A stretch of 64,000 nucleotides of DNA from assembly GCF_030865425.1 (NCBI RefSeq), contig NZ_JAVFCB010000013.1:27614-91613 (forward strand), read 5' to 3'. Positions 36,641 through 45,314 of the stretch are shown here, in pieces (the first letter of the stretch is position 1; each line of letters opens with the position of its first letter). The translations under genes and the position numbers were made by a program. This DNA comes from Microbacterium capsulatum. GTDB lineage: Bacteria > Actinomycetota > Actinomycetes > Actinomycetales > Microbacteriaceae. The notes under the pieces were generated by a model that was given only the letters and a program-made list of their open reading frames with translations, ran no database searches and was not told where the DNA came from.

Positions 36641-39492
36641 GCGGTCACCTCGTCGAGGTCGGTGAGGGAGAGGGGAGCAGCTGCAGCGGTCGTCGAGCGA
36701 GCCCCGACGACGACGGAGCGAGACGAAACGTCGTCGGAGGGCGGGGTGCGTGTCGTCTCGGGCGCGCTCCGCGCGTCCTCGCTCAACGACCGGATGGACG
36801 GATCCGCCCAGCCGGCGTCGGCGAGCAGGGTCGCGGCGGCCGTCGCATCATCGGCCGTCGCGAGCACCGCGAGCGGGCCGCGGGAGGCGGCGTCGCGCAG
36901 CATCGCCGCGGCCTGCTCGGACTGCGCGAGACTCAGCCGGTCGGCGCCGTCGATCACCACGAGCGGGGTGCGGCCGCGCAGGGCATCGCGGAGCTCGCGC
37001 AGCGGATCCTCCGCGCCCGGCGCGCCGGATCCGTCCACGAGGACGCAGCCGATCCGCGCACGCACCCAGGCCGCGCGTGCGGGCATCAGGTGCCCGGCGA
37101 CGCGCAGGCGCCCCGCCGACGGCACGCGGGCGGCGACGGCCAGGGCGACGGCCCGCCGCTCGGTATCGTCGCGCCCGGTGAGCACGAGCGCCGCGCCCGG
37201 GGCCAGTCGCAGGTCGAGGCCCTCGACCGCGCCGGCGACGGTGAGCCCGTCCGCGGCGAGCACGGAGTCGTCGCCGGGCCACCCCGCCAGGTGGCGCTCG
37301 CGCTCGACGGCCTCGCCCTCGATGTCGACGTGCGGCAGGATCTTCGCGAGCCGGCCCGGGATCCGCCAGGCGTGGTCGCCGAGGATCGCCATGAGCGCGG
37401 GGATCAGCGTCATCCGCACGAGGAACGCGTCGATCGCGATGCCGGCCGCGAGGCCCAGCGCGATCGGCTTGAGCGAGGAGTCGCCCTCGGGCACGAACGC
37501 GACGAACACGGCGAACATGATCACCGCCGCGGCGGTCACCACGCGCGCCGAGCCGACGAAGCCGCTGCGGACGGCCCGGATCGCCGCGGCGCGCGCCGTC
37601 GCGCGATCCTTCGACGCGGGGTCGTGCACGTAGTCCTCGCGCATGCGGGAGACGAGGAACACCTGGTAGTCCATCGCGAGGCCGAAGAGCACGCCCATGA
37701 GCACGATCGGCATGAAGCTGATGATCGGCCCGGTGCGCGCGACGTGCAGGGCATCGGCGAACCACCCCCAGTCGAACACGGCGGAGACCACGCCGAACGC
37801 GGCGACGATCGACAGCAGGTAGCCGAGCGCCGCCGTGATCGGCACCCAGATCGAGCGGAACACGATCGTCAGCAGCACGAGCGACAGCCCGATCACGAAG
37901 ATGCCGAAGGGCAGCAGGGCGGCGCCCAGCTGATCCGAGATGTCGATCGCGACCGCGGTGAACCCGGTCACCTTGAGGTCGACGCCGTACTCCTTCAGCC
38001 ACTGGTCGTGGTGGGAGCGCAGCGCGCGCACGAGGTCGGCGGTCGCCGGGGCGTCGGGCGCGGTGGTCGGCACGACCTGCACGATTCCGGTGTCGGCGGT
38101 CTGGTTCGGGGTCGCGAGCGCGACCTCGGCCACACCCGGGACCTTCGCGACCGCGTCGCCGAGCTCCTTCATCAGCCCGACCGGATCCTTCGACGTGACG
38201 ATCGTGCCAGTGAGGATGAGCGGGCCGTTGAAGCCGGGGCCGAAGTGCTCCGCGGTGAGGTCGTAGGTCTCCCGCGCCTCGGATCCCTTCGGCAGCACAC
38301 CCGCGTTCGGCAGCGCCAGCGCGAGGCTCGTGGCGGGGACCGCGACGACGCCGAGGCCGATGATCACCGTGAGGGCGACGAGGATCGGGTGCTTCGTGAC
38401 CCCGCCGACCCAGCGCTCGGAGAACCCCCGGCGCGGCGTCGTGCGGCCCTTCTTCGGTGCGCGCTGCGCCCGCCCGGCGACGCGGCCCTTGAGGAAGCCG
38501 AGGACGGCCGGGGTCAGCGTCACGGCGATGAGCACGGCGATCGCGACGGCGACCGAGGCGGCGATGCCCATCGTGGTGAGGAACGGGATGCCGGCGAAGC
38601 CGAGGCCGATGAGCGCGATGAGCACGGTGACGCCGGCGAACACGACGGCGGATCCGGCGGTGCCGGTCGCGCGCGCCGCCGACTCCTCGGGGTCCACGCC
38701 GGCCCTGACCTGATCCTGATGCCGGGCGAGGATGAACAGCGCGTAGTCGATCCCGACCGCGAGGCCCAGCATGAGCGCCAGCAGCGGCGTGGTGGCCGAC
38801 ACGGTGGCGAACGCCGTGGCCGCGAAGATCGCCGCCATCGAGATGCCGACGCCGAGGATCGCGGTCAGCAGGGGCATGCCCGCGACGACGAACGAGCGGA
38901 ACGTCACGATCAGCACGAGCAGGGCGATCACGAGACCCACCGCCTCGGTGATCGAGAGCGTCGGCATCGAGGTCGCGAAGAGGTCGCCGCCGAGCACGGC
39001 CCGGGACCCGGCCGGCAGCTCCTTCTGCAGATCGGCGACCTCGTGGCGCAGCGCGCTCTTCGTGCCGTCGCCGATCGTCGAGGACTGCCCCTGGAACTGC
39101 AGCCGCACGATCGCGGCGGATCTGTCCTTGCTCACCATGCCGCTCACGTGCTCGTCATACGGGGATGTCGCGGCCAGCACGCCGCGGATGCCGGCGAGAT
39201 CCTTCACGGTCCTCTCGATCGGATCCCGGTACGCGGCCTCGGAGACGTCGTCGCCCTTCGCCGCCACGACGATGAACTGCGCGCTCGTGCCACTGACCTG
39301 GGGGAAGGTGCGCTCGAGCTGCTGCAGGCCCGCCTGCGACTCGGTGCCGGGGATCGAGAACGTGTTGTCGGTGCCCTTGCCGAGGGCGAGGGCCGCGCCG
39401 CCGGCGATGCCGAGCACGAGCAGCCACGCCACGAGCACCCGCCACGGGTGGCGGAACGACCAGCGTCCGAGGGACGAGAGAAGCGTGGACAC
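36637..39492 (-). CDS. MMPL family transporter fused to a degenerate ABC-type domain
   Basis: 951 residues, GTG start with GGAGG upstream. RND-type MMPL transporter with two sets of about six membrane segments (about 15-330 and 360-720), exporting lipids or hydrophobic compounds. From about residue 745 a soluble domain follows the ABC ATPase strand pattern (VEGLDLRLAPGAALVLTGRD; Walker-B-like LVVIDGADRLS), but the P-loop is replaced (GRDDTERRA) and no LSGGQ is seen, so it cannot hydrolyse ATP in the usual way. Residues about 900-935 are encoded by an inserted palindromic repeat. Operon with YhgE; divergent TetR with two operators. Confidence 0.9.
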   Translation of the reverse strand: MSTLLSSLGRWSFRHPWRVLVAWLLVLGIAGGAALALGKGTDNTFSIPGTESQAGLQQLERTFPQVSGTSAQFIVVAAKGDDVSEAAYRDPIERTVKDLAGIRGVLAATSPYDEHVSGMVSKDRSAAIVRLQFQGQSSTIGDGTKSALRHEVADLQKELPAGSRAVLGGDLFATSMPTLSITEAVGLVIALLVLIVTFRSFVVAGMPLLTAILGVGISMAAIFAATAFATVSATTPLLALMLGLAVGIDYALFILARHQDQVRAGVDPEESAARATGTAGSAVVFAGVTVLIALIGLGFAGIPFLTTMGIAASVAVAIAVLIAVTLTPAVLGFLKGRVAGRAQRAPKKGRTTPRRGFSERWVGGVTKHPILVALTVIIGLGVVAVPATSLALALPNAGVLPKGSEARETYDLTAEHFGPGFNGPLILTGTIVTSKDPVGLMKELGDAVAKVPGVAEVALATPNQTADTGIVQVVPTTAPDAPATADLVRALRSHHDQWLKEYGVDLKVTGFTAVAIDISDQLGAALLPFGIFVIGLSLVLLTIVFRSIWVPITAALGYLLSIVAAFGVVSAVFDWGWFADALHVARTGPIISFMPIVLMGVLFGLAMDYQVFLVSRMREDYVHDPASKDRATARAAAIRAVRSGFVGSARVVTAAAVIMFAVFVAFVPEGDSSLKPIALGLAAGIAIDAFLVRMTLIPALMAILGDHAWRIPGRLAKILPHVDIEGEAVERERHLAGWPGDDSVLAADGLTVAGAVEGLDLRLAPGAALVLTGRDDTERRAVALAVAARVPSAGRLRVAGHLMPARAAWVRARIGCVLVDGSGAPGAEDPLRELRDALRGRTPLVVIDGADRLSLAQSEQAAAMLRDAASRGPLAVLATADDATAAATLLADAGWADPSIRSLSEDARSAPETTRTPPSDDVSSRSVVVGARSTTAAAAPLSLTDLDEVTA
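36688..36793. repeat. GAGCGAG/GAGACGAAACG palindromic element inside the MMPL gene
   Basis: GGTCGTCGAGCGAG... and GAGCGAGACGAAACG (36715-36730) pair with GTCGTCTCG and CCTCGCTCAACGACCGG (to 36793). It is read in frame as a Ser/Glu/Thr-rich segment in the C-terminal tail. Same family as the elements at 13434, 15543 and 59040. Confidence 0.87.
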
Positions 39493-39528
39493 GATGTTCC
39501 TCCGGCGATGCGGTCGTGGTCGGGATTT

Positions 39529-39563
39529 CGATACACTCGTGTATTCGATACGTGAATGTATCG
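39529..39563. promoter_or_regulatory. Two tandem TetR-type operators
   Basis: CGATACACTCGTGTATTCG (39529-39547, one mismatch) and CGATACGTGAATGTATCG (39546-39563, perfect 6-bp arms) are adjacent palindromes sharing two bases, in the 159-bp gap between the divergent MMPL and tetR genes. They are AT-rich relative to the surroundings and are the probable site of repression of both genes. Confidence 0.85.
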
Positions 39564-39651
39564 TAAGCCGGAGGCGGCGGGATAATCTGTGCGCGGGGTG
39601 TGAATCACGCAGAGGTGCGGGGCTGCGCGGTGCAGCCCGCGGGAGGTGCGA

Positions 39652-40272
39652 ATGACGAGCGGTGGAACCAGGAGCCGGGAGAACACGCGGGCGCGGCTGC
39701 TCGAGGCGGCGGCGCAGGTGTTCGCCGAGGTCGGCCTGGACGGCGCGACCGTCGAGGCCGTCTGCGAGCGCGCCGGCTTCACCCGTGGCGCGTTCTACTC
39801 GAACTTCGAGTCCAAGGACGAGCTCTTCCTCGAGCTCGCCGGCACCGTGTCGGCGGAGCGACTCGGCGCCGTGCGCGCCCGGGTCGCGGAGCTCGCCGCG
39901 GCGGGCGCGATCGCCCAGGACTGCGATGCCACCACGCTCGTGCAGCAGGTCATGGACACCGGCAGCGATGACCGGCTCGGCGTCATGCTGCTCAGTGAGA
40001 TCCGGCTCCGCGCGCTGCGCGACCACGCTTGGGGGAAGGCCTACCTGAAGCAGGAGCAGGAGATGGTCGACGGCATCGCCCGGATCATCGACGACATCGT
40101 CGCCACCGGCACGATGACCCTGCGGGTCGAGTCGGGCATCGCGGCCCGCATGCTGCTCGTGATCTGGGAGGGCATGACCGTGCGCGGCGCCATGGCCGGT
40201 CAGGACGAGGCGCAGCTGCGCCGCACCGGCAGCGAGGAGCTCGGCCGGCTGGTGAGCCTTCTGCTCGGCTGA
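39652..40272 (+). CDS. TetR family repressor of the MMPL/YhgE operon
   Basis: 206 residues. HTH at residues 9-55 (TRARLLEAAAQVFAEVG, ATVEAVCERAGFTRGAFYS, NFESKDELF). The C-terminal domain is all-helical for ligand binding. Start at the ATG with GGGAGG six bases upstream; a GTG two codons earlier is possible but would overlap the ribosome-binding site. Its target is inferred from the double operator in the divergent gap. Confidence 0.92.
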   Translation: MTSGGTRSRENTRARLLEAAAQVFAEVGLDGATVEAVCERAGFTRGAFYSNFESKDELFLELAGTVSAERLGAVRARVAELAAAGAIAQDCDATTLVQQVMDTGSDDRLGVMLLSEIRLRALRDHAWGKAYLKQEQEMVDGIARIIDDIVATGTMTLRVESGIAARMLLVIWEGMTVRGAMAGQDEAQLRRTGSEELGRLVSLLLG

Positions 40273-40281
40273 CGGGCTCGC

Positions 40282-41265
40282 TCAGCGGTCGCCGGCCGCC
40301 AGCAGGGCGTGGCAGCGGGTGAGGCGGTCGAGCCACCATTCACGGCGGTCCGCCGGCGCCTCCAGGCGCGCGAGGGCGGACGGATCCGGGATCACCCGGG
40401 CCGCCGAGACGAGGCCGCCTCGCGGGCGGGCGTCGGCGACGTCGTCGGCGAAGAGCGACGCCGTGCCCAGGCCGCAGTCGTAGTCGAGGGCGGGGAGCGC
40501 GGCGGCCAGCGCGGCGCCGAGGGACAGGCCGACGGCCGTGTCGAGCGCGCTGGACACCACGACCGGGAGCCCCGCCTCGGCCACGATCCGCAGCGCCCGC
40601 TCGGCACCGCCCAGGGGCTGCGCCTTGATCACGAGCAGGTCGGCGGCGCCCGCGCGGGCGACCGCGAGCGGGTCGTCCGCCTTGCGGACGCTCTCGTCCG
40701 CCGCGATCGGGATGTCGAGGTAGCGGATCCGCTCGCGCAGCTCGGCGAGCTCGTCGACCGTCGCGCAGGGCTGCTCGGCGTACTCCAGGTCGAAGGGGGC
40801 GAGGGCGTGGATCGCGCGCTCCGCCTCGTCGACGTTCCAGCCCGCGTTCGCGTCGATCCTGATCCGTCCCTCGGGTCCCATCTCGGCCCGCACCGCGCGC
40901 ACCCGGGCGACGTCGTCGGCGAGGGACTGGCCGGCTTCGGCGACCTTGACCTTGGCGGTGCGGCAGCCGTCGAAGCGCGCGAGCACCTCCGCCACGCGGC
41001 CGGCGGCGACCGCCGGTACGGTCGCATTCACCCGGATCCCGTCGCGCACCGCCGCGGGCCGCGGGTGCCACGCGTCGGCGATCCCGGCGGCGAGCCAGGT
41101 CGCGGCCTCGGCGTCGGCGTACTCGGTGAAGGGGGAGAACTCGGCCCAGCCCTGCGGGCCCTCGAAGAGCAGCGCCTCCCGCACGTCCACCCCGCGGAAC
41201 CGGGTGTTCATCGGCAGGGCGACGACGCGGGCGGAGGCGAGGATCTCGGCGAGGGCGGGGACCAT
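40282..41265 (-). CDS. menC: o-Succinylbenzoate synthase
   Basis: 327 residues, enolase superfamily. Catalytic Lys in TAKVKV (about 108), metal-binding Asp in IDANAGW (about 137), Glu in YAEQPC (about 162), Asp in IAADES (about 187), and the second Lys in LVIKAQPLGG (about 212). It dehydrates SHCHC to o-succinylbenzoate in menaquinone synthesis. Convergent with tetR (gap 9 bp). Confidence 0.95.
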   Translation of the reverse strand: MVPALAEILASARVVALPMNTRFRGVDVREALLFEGPQGWAEFSPFTEYADAEAATWLAAGIADAWHPRPAAVRDGIRVNATVPAVAAGRVAEVLARFDGCRTAKVKVAEAGQSLADDVARVRAVRAEMGPEGRIRIDANAGWNVDEAERAIHALAPFDLEYAEQPCATVDELAELRERIRYLDIPIAADESVRKADDPLAVARAGAADLLVIKAQPLGGAERALRIVAEAGLPVVVSSALDTAVGLSLGAALAAALPALDYDCGLGTASLFADDVADARPRGGLVSAARVIPDPSALARLEAPADRREWWLDRLTRCHALLAAGDR

Positions 41266-41333
41266 GCCCCCATCATGCCCCGGTGACGGCCGCGGACGGG
41301 GTTCGCGGGGGATCGCGCCGCGCATCCCGCGTG

Positions 41334-41414
41334 GGAAAACGGAGAGCCTCGCGGCGTGTCCTGCGGATGGAGCTGTGGACACGCCGGATCTCGCGGGACC
41401 GCTCTCCGTTTTCC
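41334..41414. repeat. Intergenic palindrome, family E
   Basis: GGAAAACGGAGAGC (41334-41347) and GCTCTCCGTTTTCC (41401-41414) are perfect complements; an inner pair, GGCGTGTCC and GGACACGCC, extends the stem. It lies between divergent menC and padR. Confidence 0.88.
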
Positions 41415-41455
41415 GCGCCCGGATCCGGTGCTGCGAACGAAGCATTGATGTTCCG

Positions 41456-41485
41456 TTGACAATAGTGTGTGTCACACAATATAGT
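41456..41485 (+). promoter_or_regulatory. Near-consensus leaderless promoter with internal GTGTG/CACAC operator
   Basis: TTGACA (41456-41461), an 18-bp spacer, and TATAGT (41480-41485). The A of the ATG at 41493 is eight bases beyond the -10, so transcription should begin at the start codon. The spacer holds GTGTG-T-CACAC, a candidate PadR site overlapping the core promoter, implying autorepression. Confidence 0.85.
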
Positions 41486-41492
41486 GTTGAAC

Positions 41493-41816
41493 ATGGACGA
41501 CGGGGAATTCGACGGACACCTGCAGGAGCTGCGGCGCGGCACGATCGTGCTCGCCAGCCTCCGCCTGCTGCGCGAACCGGGCTACGGTTACGGCCTGCTC
41601 GAGCAGTTGAGCGCCGCCGGGTTCCCCACCGACGCGAACACGCTGTACCCGCTGCTGCGCCGCCTCGAGAAGCAGGGGTGCCTCGTGAGCGAGTGGAACA
41701 CCGACGAGGCCCGGCCGCGCAAGTTCTACCGCACCTCCGAGGCCGGGATCCGCCTGGCCGACACCCTCCTCCGCGACGCGCTGGCGATCGCCGAGGCCGC
41801 GAAGAAGCTTCCCTGA
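41493..41816 (+). CDS. PadR family regulator (copy 1)
   Basis: 107 residues, the short PadR type with winged helix (residues 8-85: IVLASLRLLREPGYGYGLLEQL, DANTLYPLLRRLEKQGCL) and a short dimerising helix. Probably leaderless; upstream in-frame GTG codons lie within the promoter and are not credible. Immediately followed, 20 bp on, by a membrane protein with an N-terminal helical domain, a frequent pairing. A similar but distinct pair is at 44969-46097. Confidence 0.92.
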   Translation: MDDGEFDGHLQELRRGTIVLASLRLLREPGYGYGLLEQLSAAGFPTDANTLYPLLRRLEKQGCLVSEWNTDEARPRKFYRTSEAGIRLADTLLRDALAIAEAAKKLP

Positions 41817-41836
41817 CACTCCGAAGGAGCACCCTC

Positions 41837-42793
41837 ATGGACACGAACCTCTCCCTCTCCGAGCGCTACGTCACCGCGGTCGCCCGCTCCGTCCCCGCCG
41901 CCGACCGCGACGAGATCTCCGCCGAGCTGCGTGCCTCGATCGCCGACCAGCTCGACGGCCGGGTCGAGGCCGGCCAGGCGCCGGAGGCCGCCGAGTACGC
42001 CGTCGTCGCCGAGCTCGGCGATCCGATCGCCTACGCCGCATCGCTCTCCGGCCGCCCGCTGCTGCTCATCGGCCCGCGCTACTACACCGCCTGGCTGCGG
42101 CTGCTGCGCCTGCTGCTGCTCATGGTCGTGCCCACCGCCACGCTCGCCACCGGGCTCGTCCACGCGATCGGCGGCGGCGACACCGGCGCCGTGATCGGCG
42201 CGATGATCCCGGTGCTCATCACCTCGACCGTGCACGTCGGGTTCTGGACCACGCTCGCGTTCGCCGCGCTCGAGCGCGCAGGGAAGGTCGGCGACATCGG
42301 GCTGGACTGGACGCCCGACAAGCTCCCGCGCCGCGCGATCCCGACCGCCCGGCTCGCCGACTTCGCCGGCACGGCCGTCCTGTTCGCGATCCTGATCGGA
42401 TCCGTCGTCTGGGATCGCACGATCGGCTGGGGGCAGGATCACGTGCGCCTGCTGTCGGCCGATCTCTGGCCCGGCACGATGATCGTCTGGTTCGCGCTGC
42501 TCGCTCTCGGTCTCGCCGTCGAGGTGACCGTCGTCGTGCGCGGACGGTGGAACGTCCCGCTGGCGCTCGCGAACACGGCGATCGCGCTCGTCGCGCTGAT
42601 CGGCGCGATCGCGCTGGTCTGGCAGGACCGCGTGCTCGACCACGACCTGATGGCGCACATGCGGGCGGCGAGCACGCCGACCACCGACGTCGTGCAGATC
42701 GTGAACATCGTGCTGACGGTCGTGCTCGCCGGGATCCTCGTCGGCCTCGTCATGGACCTGTCCCGCAAGCTCGGCCTCGCCCGCGCGGTGTGA
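41837..42793 (+). CDS. Permease-prefix/HAAS-type membrane protein (copy 1)
   Basis: 318 residues. The N-terminal 75 residues are a soluble helical domain (LSERYVTAVARSVPAADRDE, then AAEYAVVAELGDPIAYAASL), as in the HAAS/permease-prefix domain that accompanies PadR regulators. Six to seven membrane segments follow. Role unknown; such proteins are thought to act with PadR in envelope signalling. Start at ATG with GAAGGAG upstream. Confidence 0.8.
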   Translation: MDTNLSLSERYVTAVARSVPAADRDEISAELRASIADQLDGRVEAGQAPEAAEYAVVAELGDPIAYAASLSGRPLLLIGPRYYTAWLRLLRLLLLMVVPTATLATGLVHAIGGGDTGAVIGAMIPVLITSTVHVGFWTTLAFAALERAGKVGDIGLDWTPDKLPRRAIPTARLADFAGTAVLFAILIGSVVWDRTIGWGQDHVRLLSADLWPGTMIVWFALLALGLAVEVTVVVRGRWNVPLALANTAIALVALIGAIALVWQDRVLDHDLMAHMRAASTPTTDVVQIVNIVLTVVLAGILVGLVMDLSRKLGLARAV

Positions 42794-42815
42794 CCGGGCG
42801 GAATAGGCTGGATCC

Positions 42816-43727
42816 GTGACCGAGTCCCACGTCTCCGACCTGTTCGACCCCGCGGAATGGGTGCTCGCGCCCGGCGCGGACGCGTACACCGACATCACCG
42901 CGCACGTCTCGAACGACGGGCGGATCGCGCGGATCGCGTTCGACCGCCCGGAGGTGCGCAACGCGTTCCGCCCGCACACCGTCGACGAGCTCTACCGCGC
43001 GCTGGACATCGCCCGGATGGATCCGCGGATCGGCGTCGTGCTGCTCACCGGCAACGGCCCGAGCCCCAAGGACGGCGGCTGGGCGTTCTGCTCCGGCGGC
43101 GACCAGCGCATCCGCGGCCGCGACGGGTACAAGTACTCGGACGACGAGACCGCCGTGCACGACCCGGCCCGCGCCGGCCGGCTGCACATCCTCGAGGTGC
43201 AGCGGCTCATCCGGTTCATGCCGAAGGTCGTCATCGCGGTGGTCCCGGGCTGGGCGGCCGGCGGCGGGCACTCCCTGCACGTGATCTGCGACCTCACGAT
43301 CGCCTCCGCCGAGCACGGCCGGTTCAAGCAGACCGACGCCGACGTGGGCTCCTTCGACGCCGGCTACGGATCCGCGTACATGGCGCGGCAGACCGGGCAG
43401 AAGTTCGCCCGCGAGGTGTTCTTCCTCGCCGAGGAGTACTCCGCCGAGCGTGCGATGCAGGCCGGCGCGGTGAACCGGGTCGTGCCGCACGCGTCTCTGG
43501 AGAAGGAGGCGATCGCGATGGCGCGGACGGTCCTGACCAAGTCGCCGACCGCGATCCGGATGCTGAAGTTCGCGTTCAACGCCGTCGACGACGGGCTCGT
43601 CGGCCAGCAGGTGTTCGCCGGCGAGGCCACCCGCCTCGCCTACGGCGGCGACGAGGCCGTCGAGGGCCGCGACTCGTTCCTGGAGAAGCGCGAGCCCGAC
43701 TGGTCGCCGTACCCCTGGCACTTCTGA
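42816..43727 (+). CDS. menB: 1,4-Dihydroxy-2-naphthoyl-CoA synthase
   Basis: 303 residues, GTG start, crotonase fold. The oxyanion-hole segments are FCSGGDQRIRG and GWAAGGGHSLHVICD; TDADVGSFDAGYGSAYMAR contains the Asp and Tyr segment typical of MenB. The enzyme cyclises o-succinylbenzoyl-CoA. TAGGCT ends six bases before the GTG. menE starts 5 bp after the stop. Confidence 0.96.
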   Translation: MTESHVSDLFDPAEWVLAPGADAYTDITAHVSNDGRIARIAFDRPEVRNAFRPHTVDELYRALDIARMDPRIGVVLLTGNGPSPKDGGWAFCSGGDQRIRGRDGYKYSDDETAVHDPARAGRLHILEVQRLIRFMPKVVIAVVPGWAAGGGHSLHVICDLTIASAEHGRFKQTDADVGSFDAGYGSAYMARQTGQKFAREVFFLAEEYSAERAMQAGAVNRVVPHASLEKEAIAMARTVLTKSPTAIRMLKFAFNAVDDGLVGQQVFAGEATRLAYGGDEAVEGRDSFLEKREPDWSPYPWHF

Positions 43728-43732
43728 GCGGC

Positions 43733-44860
43733 ATGCGCGCCCTCGCCACGGTCGACCCCGCGGATCCGGTCGCGTTCCGCGCGGCGGTCGAGCGCGCGCT
43801 GGACGGGGCGGATCCGCTCGCGCTCGGCTTCGAGCCCGGTGCGCAGGACCGGGTGCCCGACGGGACCGCCGTGGTCATCGCGACGTCCGGCTCGACCGGG
43901 GTGCCCAAGCGCGTCGTGCTGAGCGCCGCGGCCCTGCGGGCGTCGGCGGCGGCGACGGCGGAGCGGATCGGATCCGGGTCGTGGCTGCTCGCCCTGCCCG
44001 CCGGGTACGTCGCGGGTCTGCAGGTCGTGGTGCGCTCGGTGCTCGCCGCCACGACGCCCGCGGTGCTGCGGGGGAGCTTCCGGCCCGAGGCGTTCGCGGA
44101 GCTCGCGGCGGCCCTGCCCGCCGACGGCGCCCGGCTGACCTCGCTCGTGCCGGCGCAGCTGCTCGCACTCGTCGAGCGGGCTGAGCAGGATCGGGCGGTG
44201 CGTGACGCCCTGGGGGTGTTCGACGCACTGCTCATCGGCGGGCAGGCGCTGCCCGTGCCGCTGCGGGAGCGCGCGGCGGCGCTCGGCGCGCGCGTCGTGC
44301 GCACGTACGGCTCGAGCGAGACCGCCGGCGGCTGCGTCTACGACGGCGTGCCGCTCGCCGGGGTTCGTGCGTCGACGGACGAGGCGGGCGAGCTGCGGAT
44401 CGGCGGACCGACCCTCGCGGACGGCTACCTCGGCGACGAGGCGCTCACCGCGGACCGGTTCGTGGCGGACGACGGCGGGCGCTGGTACCGCACCGGGGAT
44501 CTCGGCGAGGTCGTGGACGGCGTGGTGCGGGTGACCGGCCGGGCCGACAACGTGATCGTGTCCGGCGGGGTCAACGTCTCCCTGGACCGGGTCGAGCGGG
44601 CGGTGCGATCCGTCCCGGGGCTCGAGGGCGCGGTCGTCGTCCCGGTCCCGGACGAGCGCTGGGGCCAGGGATCCGCGATCGTCGCACCGGCGGCGGGGAT
44701 CGCCGAGTCCGCGCTGCTCGCCGCGGCCCGTGAGCAGGTGACGGGGGAGGTCGGTGCGCCGGCCCGCCCCGGCCGGATCCTCCTCGTCGACGCGCTGCCG
44801 ATGCTGTCCTCCGGCAAGCCGGACCGCCGGGCGATCGCGGAGCTCGCGGATCCCCGCTGA
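43733..44860 (+). CDS. menE: o-Succinylbenzoate-CoA ligase
   Basis: 375 residues, shorter than typical AMP-forming ligases but normal for actinobacterial MenE. P-loop-like TSGSTGVPK (about 43), YGSSETAGGC (about 195), the hinge Asp in YRTGD, and the C-terminal catalytic Lys in SSGKPDRR. It makes the CoA ester used by MenB, with which it is coupled (5-bp gap). Confidence 0.93.
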   Translation: MRALATVDPADPVAFRAAVERALDGADPLALGFEPGAQDRVPDGTAVVIATSGSTGVPKRVVLSAAALRASAAATAERIGSGSWLLALPAGYVAGLQVVVRSVLAATTPAVLRGSFRPEAFAELAAALPADGARLTSLVPAQLLALVERAEQDRAVRDALGVFDALLIGGQALPVPLRERAAALGARVVRTYGSSETAGGCVYDGVPLAGVRASTDEAGELRIGGPTLADGYLGDEALTADRFVADDGGRWYRTGDLGEVVDGVVRVTGRADNVIVSGGVNVSLDRVERAVRSVPGLEGAVVVPVPDERWGQGSAIVAPAAGIAESALLAAAREQVTGEVGAPARPGRILLVDALPMLSSGKPDRRAIAELADPR

Positions 44861-44929
44861 ACGCCGCACCGGAAACAGGATGCGGGGGCGGGACGAGGTC
44901 GGGCCCGCTGGGTGAACTCACAGCAACTC

Positions 44930-44953
44930 AGACTGTCTATGCATCGACAGTCT
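44930..44953 (+). promoter_or_regulatory. Perfect PadR operator AGACTGTC-N8-GACAGTCT
   Basis: A perfect 8-bp inverted repeat with an 8-base spacer, overlapping the promoter of the second padR gene. TAAAGT (44957-44962) ends six bases before the ATG at 44969, so the transcript is probably leaderless and repressor binding would block the -35/-10 region. Confidence 0.88.
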
Positions 44954-44968
44954 AGGTAAAGTCGACGC

Positions 44969-45313
44969 ATGGCAGATGACCGACTCCGAGGCAACCTCGA
45001 GATGCTGATCCTGGCGACCCTGGCGCGCGGATCCGCCCACGGCTACGCGCTCGCCGAGGCGCTGCGCACCGCCAGCCGCGGCGAGTTCGATGTGCCGGAG
45101 GGCTCGCTGTATCCGGCGCTGCACCGTCTCGAACGGGCCGGCGCCATCACCAGCGAATGGGTGCACGACGGGCGCCGCCGCCGCGTCTACGCGATCACCG
45201 CGGCGGGCGCGACGCAGCTGCAGCACGAGCGCAGTGCCTGGCAGCGGTTCGCCGACGGCGTCGCGAGCACGCTCGCCGCGCCCGCGATCCGCCCGGCCGT
45301 GCAGGGGGTGTGA
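44969..45313 (+). CDS. PadR family regulator (copy 2)
   Basis: 114 residues. Winged helix with LEMLILATLARGSAHGYALA and VPEGSLYPALHRLERAGAI, basic wing HDGRRRRVYAITAAG, short C-terminal helix. Distinct from copy 1 (different operator). Stop codon is one base before the ATG of the next gene, so the pair is an operon. Confidence 0.93.
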   Translation: MADDRLRGNLEMLILATLARGSAHGYALAEALRTASRGEFDVPEGSLYPALHRLERAGAITSEWVHDGRRRRVYAITAAGATQLQHERSAWQRFADGVASTLAAPAIRPAVQGV

Positions 45314-45314
45314 C

